From the NCBI GenBank assembly GCA_035310125.1, contig DATGEP010000241.1:1-19755 (forward strand): a stretch of 19,755 bases of DNA, in the 5' to 3' direction. The first letter of the stretch is position 1. Every line of letters begins with the position of its first letter. Source of the DNA: DATGEP01 sp035310125 (GTDB taxonomy: Bacteria > Chloroflexota > Ktedonobacteria > Ktedonobacterales > JADMIN01). Under the pieces are notes generated by a model. The model did no database searches and was not told the origin of the DNA. It was given only the letters and a program-made list of their open reading frames with translations. Positions 7,367-13,953 of this stretch are shown here, piece by piece. Both the position numbers and the translations under genes were made by a program.

Positions 7367-7403
7367 TTGACACTTGTAGCATGATGCTAGTAGCAGTATG
7401 CTA
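7367..7403 (+). promoter_or_regulatory. Promoter -35 and tandem palindromic operator over the ATPase start codon
   Basis: A consensus -35 (TTGACA, 7367-7372) is followed by two 13-bp palindromic boxes in tandem: TAGCATGATGCTA (7377-7389, a perfect 6-1-6 inverted repeat) and TAGCAGTATGCTA (7391-7403). The repeat interval is 14 bp. Tandem boxes of this kind are typical operators of small ribbon-helix-helix repressors such as antitoxins. The second box contains the ATG of the ATPase, so a bound repressor would block transcription. No clear -10 at ideal spacing is visible, and the transcript may be leaderless. Confidence 0.6.
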
Positions 7404-8567
7404 GTCCGCACATCGGACAGCCCGAGACGAAATCCCTTCCGGTTCGGCGATGTCGCCACCGGCGAGCACTTCACTGATCGGCAGGCCGAGACGACCGAGC
7501 TTATCAGTGACCTGCGCAGCGGTCAGAGTGTCCTGCTCATCTCGCCACGCCGGTACGGCAAGACATCACTCATTACCGCCGTCATCGACAAGGTCCGCAA
7601 GCAGCACCTCCTGGTCGCTTATGTCGACCTCCTGCGCACCACCACCAAAGAGCGCTTCGCCAGCCAGCTTGCCGCAGCACTCTACGCCGGCTTGACGCCT
7701 GCGGTCGAGCGCGCGGTGCACCGCGCTGGCGAACTCTTTCAAAGTCTCCCCTTGCGGCCAAAGATCACACTCAACCAGGACGGTAGTCCTTCGTTTGAGT
7801 TCACCGCCGCACCGGGCAGCACCGACATCGACCAGACCATTGACCGGTTGCTCGAAGTACCTCAAGAGGTCGCCAAACGGCGCAAGCGACAGGCGGTGAT
7901 CGTGCTCGATGAGTTCCAGGAGATTGTCGCGCTGGACGCGGAGCTACCGGCCCGAATGCGCGCCGCCTTTCAATTCCAGCCGGACGTTGCCCATGTCTAT
8001 CTCGGCAGCCGCCAGCACCTGCTGCGCAATGTGTTCACCGACGCAAATTCGCCGCTCTACAACAGCGCCAAAGTGTTTCCTCTCGGTCCAATCGGGCGCG
8101 ACGCCTTTCGTCGTTTCATCATCCAACGTTTCAGATCCACAGAAGTCGTAATCACCGACGAGGCCGTCGCCCACCTCCTGGATATGACCGCCGGTCATCC
8201 TCACGATACTCAAAAGCTCAGTTACTTCACATGGGCTCTGGCCGAAAGTCAGCACGCTCCCGCCTCGTTCGACATTGTCGAGCAGGCGTTCGCGACCGCG
8301 ATCACCACCGACACCGCACGCTACACGGAACTGTGGGATGGACTCACGACCAACCAACGCCGCCTCCTCGAGGCAATCGGTCACGCCGGGCGGACCGAGG
8401 AAGTGCTTTCGGAAGATTTCCGCCGGCGATACCGGCTGGGAGCCTATGCCACAGTCGAGCGAGCGCTTGAGGCCCTGGTCGAGCGCGGCCTTATTGAACG
8501 CGAAGGACGAAGTCAAGTGTTTATCCCAGATATCTTCCTCCGCCAGTGGCTCCGGATCTCGTTGTGA
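7398..8567 (+). CDS. AAA/STAND-type ATPase (PF01637-like) with C-terminal winged helix
   Basis: The product has 389 residues. The N-terminus NPFRFGDVATGEHFTDR is the family's usual beginning. Walker A is ISPRRYGKTSL (residues 48-58), Walker B is AVIVLDEF (166-173), and GSRQHLLRNVF is a sensor-like segment. The region from LTTNQRRLLEAIGHAG to the end looks like a winged helix. Such P-loop ATPases are common in archaea and Chloroflexota, often inside mobile or toxin-antitoxin-like contexts; their targets are unknown. The ATG at 7398 has no SD and lies in a palindromic operator, which suggests leaderless expression. No later ATG fits the fold. The gene is intact, alone, and bracketed by two related hairpins near a tRNA scar, so it may be the cargo of a small integrated element. 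Confidence 0.85.
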   Translation: MLVRTSDSPRRNPFRFGDVATGEHFTDRQAETTELISDLRSGQSVLLISPRRYGKTSLITAVIDKVRKQHLLVAYVDLLRTTTKERFASQLAAALYAGLTPAVERAVHRAGELFQSLPLRPKITLNQDGSPSFEFTAAPGSTDIDQTIDRLLEVPQEVAKRRKRQAVIVLDEFQEIVALDAELPARMRAAFQFQPDVAHVYLGSRQHLLRNVFTDANSPLYNSAKVFPLGPIGRDAFRRFIIQRFRSTEVVITDEAVAHLLDMTAGHPHDTQKLSYFTWALAESQHAPASFDIVEQAFATAITTDTARYTELWDGLTTNQRRLLEAIGHAGRTEEVLSEDFRRRYRLGAYATVERALEALVERGLIEREGRSQVFIPDIFLRQWLRISL

Positions 8568-8592
8568 TTCATGCCAATTCGCTTCACTGAAC

Positions 8593-8625
8593 GAGAACCG
8601 GCTGAGTAGCAGTCAGCCGGTTCTC
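8593..8625. repeat. Right anticodon-arm-like hairpin, perfect 13-bp inverted repeat
   Basis: GAGAACCGGCTGA (8593-8605), loop GTAGCAG, then TCAGCCGGTTCTC (8613-8625). The right arm is identical to bases 7074-7086 of the tRNA-Lys half. It lies 26 bp after the ATPase stop. There is no T-run on the plus strand, so it is not an ordinary terminator, though it could still stop or stabilise RNA. Downstream bases 8626-8640 weakly resemble a decayed T arm. Confidence 0.8.
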
Positions 8626-8755
8626 CGTGTGAGAGTCGGCTCTGCTGCACGTTCCGTGTCGCGCAGTGACTCATCGAGGACCAATTTCCCGAGGCATGGC
8701 ACACCCAACATCCTGGGCTCGACGGTGTTGCGCGCAGCACCGCCCCGCCGTCAGC

Positions 8756-8863
8756 TGCCGCGTCGTCGCGCTTGACATCGACACGCGGTTCCTGGATGTG
8801 CGCGACCTACCCAACCGCTAGGCGCGGCACCACGAGATTGCCAAGGATGAAGTTGCAGGCTGA
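8756..8863 (+). pseudogene. SAM-dependent methyltransferase fragment
   Basis: About 35 codons read VVALDIDTRFLDVRDLPNR, a TAG, then ARHHEIAKDEVAG and TGA. VVALDIDTRFL followed by an RxHDI-like segment is the strand-2/strand-3 region of class I methyltransferases. Two in-frame stops and the missing glycine-rich loop show it is dead. Confidence 0.45.
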
Positions 8864-8921
8864 CGCGCTTTGCGGGTCTGCGCGTCAATGCGAGAGTATT
8901 CGGTCCAATCGCTGCGCGTGA

Positions 8922-9130
8922 CTATGGCGTGAGGTCACGTGCGAGCAGCGTCGCCAGCAGTGTGACACTCTCCTGGGTCGAGAAGTAGTGATGTGATCGC
9001 AGGCGATGACGTGCCTGGCTGGCTGTGGTGTCCAGTCCTTCGGTACCTGGGTGATACTGTCAACGCTGACAGCGATATCGTTCGGCTGACCAAAGAACGC
9101 CTGCCCGGTGACGTTATGCAGCATGTGTGC
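8922..9130 (-). pseudogene. 3' end of an unidentified gene, possibly alpha/beta-hydrolase-like, with frameshift
   Basis: One minus frame reads MLHNVTGQAFFGQPNDIAVS, VDSITQVPKDW and HVIACDH. After a one-base shift near 8990 it continues as HHYFSTQESVTLLATLLARD and LTP, then stop. The ending CDHHYF plus a short helix resembles the catalytic-His end of some alpha/beta hydrolases, but this is only a guess. The 5' part is lost against the polymerase fragment. Confidence 0.4.
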
Positions 9131-9133
9131 TAG

Positions 9134-10036
9134 GCCTGTAAGCCTCCAGATGTCCACATAAATGGCGACCAGGTGGCAGCGTTTCTGCGCGGTCTTGGCT
9201 TCGCGTACGAGTGGGCGGATCGCTTCCGCCGTGCACTCGCGACGGGCCACCGCGCACGACGCATCGACATGGAGCGCGAACTGAAGTCGGCGGCCCAGCA
9301 GCGCCGCTGGAACGAAGAACAGATCAATGGCCTGCTCGGCTTGCTCCAGGAACACGCCGGCTACCTGTATGCCCACGGGCACGCCCTGGCGCTGGCCCAG
9401 CACGTGCTCACCCAGGCGTGCGCCAAGGTCAACCCCGAAACCGCCGCGCCGTTCTTTTGCGACGTGCTCAACAACGGCGGCTCGGCCCACTACGGCCTGG
9501 GCGCTGCCGTCGAGGAGGCACGGCGCTGGTGCGTCGTCATGCTCGGCCCATGCGTGAACCGCAGCACCGATCGCTTTGCAGTCGAGAATGACGCACTCGA
9601 AAGCACCACGCCGGAGGGCAAGGCCAAGCAGTCCGTGGGCGCCATCCGCGTGCCCCTGAACGCGATTCGTGGCATCGGCGCCGAGGCCGCGCGGCACATC
9701 ATCGCCATTCGCACCGCCTTCGGTCCGTTTTCCAGTCTGCTCGACTTCAGACAGCGCATTGAGCGCGGCGTGCTCGATCGTCGAGGCCTGCTGGCGCTGA
9801 TCAAGCTGGGCGCCTTTGACTTCACCGCGTTGCTGCGCGCTCAGCTGGCCATGGCCGAGCAGGTGTACTCGGCGACTGCCGATCTCCTGCTGGCGTCTGA
9901 CCGCCATCCGGCGGCGATCGCGCCGCTCGAAGAAGGATTGACCGAACTCGTAGTCCGCGCGGCGGGGGCGCTCGAGTGGCCGCCCGAGGTGCTGGCCGCC
10001 GACGAACTCGCCTATCTCGGTTTCTACACGGTAGGT
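9134..10036 (+). pseudogene. dnaE: DNA polymerase III alpha subunit (DnaE-type) fragment
   Basis: About 290 codons match the fingers and helix-hairpin-helix part of a C-family replicative or error-prone polymerase. Landmarks are IDMERELKSAA, QINGLLGLLQEHAGYLYAHG, HALALAQHVLTQACAKVNP, FFCDVLNNGGSAHYGLG, GPCVNRSTDRF, and VPLNAIRGIGAEAARHI of the HhH motif. LDRRGLLALIKLGAFDFT and ELAYLGFYT follow. The PHP and palm catalytic domains (roughly 700 residues) are missing. Homology stops at about 10030, where TGHP is expected. The frame then runs on to 10483 through unrelated sequence. It is followed by unrecognised DNA, not by a dnaE operon partner. It is a dead copy; the cell must have another polymerase. 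Confidence 0.8.
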
Positions 10037-10549
10037 AGAGTGTCACCTGTCATCATAGGGAGATGGTGGTGCCTGAACGGCCGACCTGATCGATGGCAGC
10101 GCGCCGTCGCCGGCCGCCTGATGGTCGTTTCGCACGCCCACTGGGCCGCCGATCTGGTTCCCCGCCAGCTTTCCCATCTAGCGCGGGGAATGTGTCGATG
10201 GGAGCGACCAGGCAAAGCACCCCGGCTGAGATGGCAATCACTCGACAAGCTTTTCGATATAGCAGGGAATAATCCATTCCCTGCTATGCCCCTCAGGTCG
10301 CATTCGGACCCGTCGCTGCCGGGATCACCAGGTGCGCGACCGATCGACCGAACGACCCAGCGCAAGCCCCGTTCGTCTCGACCACCGCCTGGGCGCACCG
10401 GCAAAGGTCAGAGCCGAAGGAAGGCGCCGCCGGACGATGGCTGCGGCCTCAACCAGCCAGGCGCCAATCGCAATAATGGCTAGCCAAAGCCAACACCACT
10501 GAGGAACTCCCCGTTTGTTTCGCGCGCGAGCATGGCGGTACCAATTGGG
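10037..10549. other. Unassigned region with hairpin; possible membrane-protein scraps
   Basis: No gene can be supported. On the minus strand near 10495-10390 one frame gives a hydrophobic helix (WLWLAIIAIGAWLVEAAAIV), without a clear start or SD. The polymerase frame reads through part of the region but the product has no family resemblance. Confidence 0.4.
10259..10287. repeat. Perfect 12-bp inverted repeat
   Basis: ATAGCAGGGAAT (10259-10270), five-base loop AATCC, ATTCCCTGCTAT (10276-10287). Neither side has a T-run, so it is not a standard terminator. It may be a protein-binding palindrome or the residue of a small mobile element. Confidence 0.75.
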
Positions 10550-10771
10550 TCAGGCCAGCCAAGCGGACATCTCCGCTCTATCTTCGCAGTGCAGAATTCC
10601 CAAAACGATGTCGTGACCCGTAGTGATGAATGTCCGAGCCGCCAGGAAGCGCAGGGTAAGCAACCAGCCAAACCTGGCGACAATGCCGAGCAGCAGGACG
10701 ACGAACAGAATCGGCCGAACGCCCAGCTTTGGGCGGCCCGCGGCTAAGCGCGTGCGACTTGCCTCGGTCAA
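10550..10771 (-). CDS. Possible small single-span membrane protein
   Basis: This 73-codon frame starts at TTG 10771, overlapping the methyltransferase stop (TTGA). It contains one strong hydrophobic segment, RPILFVVLLLGIVARFGWLL. The family was not recognised. The start depends on coupling to the broken methyltransferase gene and has only AAGGG just before it. It may be spurious. Confidence 0.25.
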   Translation of the reverse strand: MTEASRTRLAAGRPKLGVRPILFVVLLLGIVARFGWLLTLRFLAARTFITTGHDIVLGILHCEDRAEMSAWLA

Positions 10772-11839
10772 GCCCTTGCTTCGAGGATCAAGTTGAGCGG
10801 GGTTTCAGCAGCTCGGCGGAACCGCGTGAAGCCGGCCTCCTCGAAGACCTCGCGCAGGCGTGCCTCGCCAGCTTGCGCGCCTAGGCCGAGACCAACTTCC
10901 TGTGAAAGCGAGTTAGGGGTGCAAACCGCGGCGGAAGCTGAGTAGAGCAGCGTCGCCATCGGATTGTCAGACAAATTGGCAGCACGACCATCCAGGGCAA
11001 AGGGCTCGACCAGCATTACCGTACCGTCATGTGCAAGATGCTCCCGCGCATAGCGCGCGATGCCGACCGGGTCGCCCATGTCGTGGAAGCAATCGAACAA
11101 GCAGATCAGGTCGAACGTGCCGCCGTAACTTTTGGCGGTGGCCAACTCGAAAGTAGTCCGCTCCGATACGCCGGCGTCGGCGGCCCGCTGCCGGGCGATC
11201 TCGATCGACGGCTCGTGGTAATCGAAGCCCCAGAAGTGGGAGTTGGGGAAGCCCCGGCCATGACCACCGCCGACGCGCCGTGACCGCAGCCTACATCAGC
11301 CGCGCGGGCCCCAGACTGAAGCTTGGCATCGACACCCTCGAGTGCGGTATCCACGCGCTCGTCAAATATGCCCGATAGCCCGTTCGGAAGAACCACTCCG
11401 TCCCAGAGAACAACCGGGGATGGTGATCGGACCAGGCCAACCCGCCGTTTCCTCTGAAGGCGCTCGCCACTTTGTCGATGTCCAGGAAGAATGAGGCAAA
11501 GCCGTTCATCCCTCGAGCGACGAACACCGGGGTCGAGTCATTGGCCAGAGCCATGATCGCCTCCGGGCTCAGCTCGTAGGTGTCCTCAACGGCGTCGTAG
11601 CTCACCAGTTTGGCTGCGGCTTCACTATCGAGCCACTCGCGAACGAGTCGCGGGTTGCAGCCAGTCTTCTGAGCGAGGGCGTCGGCGCTGAGAGGCCCTT
11701 CGTCAGCCAGTGCTCGATAAAGACCGAGTTCGTCACCCAACAACATGCCGAAACAGGCTGCTGCCCCGGACATGTAGCCGATAAGCGTACCCATAAACTC
11801 CTGCAGCTTTGCCTCGTCGACTTGCGTTTGCACCGTCAT
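10768..11839 (-). pseudogene. Class I SAM-dependent methyltransferase, two frameshifts
   Basis: Joined across three frames this would be a methyltransferase of about 357 residues with an N-terminal winged helix, as in Rv2258c-like proteins. The first frame (ATG 11839) holds the winged helix (ALADEGPLSADALAQKTGCN) and a cap (GMNGFASFFLDIDKVASAF, TEWFFRTGYRAYL). Near 11345 it shifts to ALEGVDAKLQSGARAADVGC, then GHGAS, the SAM-binding loop. Near 11255 it shifts again to FPNSHFWGFDYHEPSIEIA, then FDLICLFDCFHDMGDP and TRFRRAAETPLNLILEARA. Each shift equals one missing base. The rest is very well kept, so either the loss is recent or the sequence has errors. It lies 29 bp after the Tat-protein gene, apparently in one operon. 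The substrate is unknown. Confidence 0.8.
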
Positions 11840-11868
11840 GTTCGGTTGGCCCCCTTTGGTCGTGCGAG

Positions 11869-12765
11869 CTATGTTGAGTCCGAGAAGAACAGGCCGTTTC
11901 TTTCACGCCCGAGCATCGCGAAGTCTGGGGTAGCCGAGCGTGAGCCGGTAATGGTTTCGCCCCCCTCCACCGCTGACCATTCCATCGCCGCACCAGTGAA
12001 TGCGGCACGGACCGCGAAGGGTGTCGGCAGCGCAGCGTCCGCAAAGCTGATACGGCGTGTGATCCCGCGCCAGACAATTCGCACCGATAGTTTGGCGGTT
12101 GCGATCTCGTGACCGCCAGACAGTGCGTTGCCGACGTTGCCGTAATCGTCGAACCCGAGGTCGCGCAAGACAAGCGACGCTCCTCCGTTGTGGACATCGA
12201 GGTCAAGGTCGTCATCCACGAGCGGGATCGTCCAGAACAGACCGTTTTCCTCACCCGGATTGAAGTCGTGTACTTGTTGGGAACCACCTGCTCCCATAAA
12301 GACATCCAGTCAAACAAAGGCGAACGCCGCGCGGTGCTCGTGTTTATCGCGGCCGACATACGTCCCCTTTATGAAGCGGATATCAGCGCCCCAGAACATG
12401 CCGCCGAACGGATCACCGCTGACCGGTGCAGTCGGCGGGAATTCAACCCCTCCCACAACACCGTTGAAGTCGCGGATCGTCGACAGGTCGCCTGTCCCGT
12501 TGGACACGTAGTTGTTCGAGTCGCCCGCCGGGTTCGGAAAGGTCGGAAAGTAAAAGTGCTTCAGCCCGAACGGACCGATCGGCGTTCCTCCGACTATGGG
12601 GAACGGCAGCACCGGCGCTGGCTGAGCCTGGGCTACCTCACCGCCGAGCACCGCTGGTGCGAGCAGTGTGGCGCCACCAGCGACCAATCCACCGATAAAG
12701 GCACGCCTCGAAACGGCGCTACTACTACTCGAAAGCAGATCGAAACCTTGTGCTTGACTCCGCAT
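11869..12765 (-). pseudogene. Tat-exported protein of unknown function with in-frame TGA
   Basis: ATG 12765 is preceded by GGGAG at five bases and is preferred to ATG 12777. A twin-arginine signal (SRRAFIGGLVAGGATLLAPA, ending near AQA) directs export. The mature part, rich in Gly, Pro and Phe, has motifs such as FGLKHFYFPTFPNP and GGMFWGADIRF but no recognised family. At 12312-12310 the frame meets TGA after HRAAFAFV, then continues without shift as LDVFMGAGGSQQVHDFN down to the stop at 11869, for about 298 codons in all. Codon use is coding-like on both sides, so the TGA probably replaced a sense codon (TGG Trp or CGA Arg). The gene overlaps the end of the upstream membrane-protein gene by 41 bp, suggesting coupling. 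Confidence 0.7.
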
Positions 12766-13570
12766 GTTGACTCCCATGGTTAGAATGTTTCTCTATCAGT
12801 CTCTCCAGATAAGCTGCGGTAGGTAAACGCGGGCTCTCGAGGAGCCTCTGGCGCCACTCGTGGATCATGCGCTGCACCTGCGCCAGGAACCCGACCACCA
12901 GCGGAATCGTCTCGATGAGGTTGTAGAAGAAATGGAGGTCCGGGCGGCTGACAGGCAATCCGCCAGCAAGTGCGCCCCCTTGTGACAGAATGCCAGGTGT
13001 ACCCGACACTCCGGTCATCAGGTAGACCCGGAAGATGGCGACGTGCTCGACCTCGTGCCAACCGCAGAGGAGCAGCGCGACCCACAGCCACCGGTTCGCG
13101 CGGAAGCGGCCCAGCAGCACCAGCACGACGAGCAGCACCCAGGTATTCCAGATGAAGTGCACCCACTCAATGTCCAGGGTGCCGAAAATGCCGCGTGCAC
13201 CAGCTCCCTCGAAGCCCAGAACGTGGATCTGGATCATCTGCGCAACGTGCTCCAGGAAGTGGCCCGTCTGGCCAACCACCAGCACGTAAAACAGCGCCAA
13301 CCACCCGTAGCGCCAATACACCCAGGCTACCTGGCGGGCGAATACCGGAATCCACGGCAGTACGACCGCCAACCCTGTCGCCCACAGCGGCCAGGCTTCA
13401 AGTGTCCCGAAGGCCAAACCGCCCAAGCAGATGGCGCCCGCAAGTGCTGCGGTCCAAGGTGTCACCCTATGTGTACTGATCGGCAGCGAGCGTGCTTGTG
13501 GCATTATGATCTCAGGCATCGCGGCTTGTCTCGCATCGCGAACTGCAGACCGAGAGATGCTCGTACTCAA
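12725..13570 (-). CDS. Polytopic membrane protein with two HxxEH motifs
   Basis: The 281-residue product (numbered from TTG 13570; ATG 13519 is an alternative, neither has a good SD) has about six membrane segments near 39-57, 59-78, 88-106, 138-154, 159-178 and 218-236. Charged metal-type residues sit in or at the ends of these helices: H104-x-x-E107-H108, E135-x-x-H138, H172-x-x-E175-H176, H213, and E220 in DLHFFYNLIE. This pattern suggests a membrane-embedded metal site, possibly an oxidoreductase or hydroxylase, but I do not recognise a named family. It lies 8 bp after a truncated secreted-type gene. Its 3' end overlaps the Tat-protein gene, so these genes were probably co-transcribed. 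Frame and composition look intact. Confidence 0.75.
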   Translation of the reverse strand: MSTSISRSAVRDARQAAMPEIIMPQARSLPISTHRVTPWTAALAGAICLGGLAFGTLEAWPLWATGLAVVLPWIPVFARQVAWVYWRYGWLALFYVLVVGQTGHFLEHVAQMIQIHVLGFEGAGARGIFGTLDIEWVHFIWNTWVLLVVLVLLGRFRANRWLWVALLLCGWHEVEHVAIFRVYLMTGVSGTPGILSQGGALAGGLPVSRPDLHFFYNLIETIPLVVGFLAQVQRMIHEWRQRLLESPRLPTAAYLERLIEKHSNHGSQHAESSTRFRSAFE

Positions 13571-13578
13571 TCCCGTCT

Positions 13579-13953
13579 CTACACCAGCGGCAGCGTGACG
13601 GGTGCATCGATGGTCACCTCCCCCGCCACCATTTCCCCGGTGAACGTCGCCTTGGGCCCGAAGATCGCATGGTTTGTGGGGGCCTGGGCTGGGTCGAAGT
13701 ACACCGTGAAGGCGAAGCTGTCCCCAGCCGCGCCGCCGCCGGGTCCGCCGTCCACGGCCTCGATCTCAAAGAACGCCGGCTCGGCTGCTTCCCGAGAGCC
13801 CACGGTGATCGCCCCGGTGCCGGCCTGGGTGGCGCAGCCGAGCTGTCCGGAAAGTTTCGCCACACGCTTCCCATCCGCGGCCTGCTTGATGCTGACCACG
13901 GCCATGTCGTTGGAGTACATCGCCATGAAGAAGTTGTGCTCCGGAATCACCAC
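13579..13953 (-). pseudogene. Truncated protein of unknown function (C-terminal part)
   Basis: These 124 codons begin inside the last codons of the STAND gene. The text VVIPEHNFFMAMYSNDMAVV starts abruptly with no SD or signal peptide. A beta-rich sequence follows with CATQAGTGAITVGSREA, DSFAFTVYFDPAQAP and NHAIFGPKATFTGEMVAGEV, ending PVTLPLV. It reads like the C-terminal part of a secreted beta-sandwich-type protein. The family was not recognised. Its 5' end was probably lost in the same deletion that removed the regulator's C-terminus. Confidence 0.6.

Noticed and set aside
8593..8625. Rho-independent terminator of the ATPase gene
   Set aside because: The stem is perfect but is followed by CCGTGTG, not a T-run. 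Its identity with the tRNA half explains it better.
8885..9907. 340-codon minus-strand open frame
   Set aside because: Most of it is antisense to the polymerase fragment and has no family resemblance. Only its last part (before 9130) holds a separate gene remnant, which is listed.
11869..12765. TGA read as tryptophan (alternative genetic code)
   Set aside because: Several well-formed genes in the window end in TGA, so a reassigned code is unlikely.
12109..12783. 224-codon plus-strand open frame
   Set aside because: Antisense to the Tat-exported protein, which has a clear signal peptide and SD.
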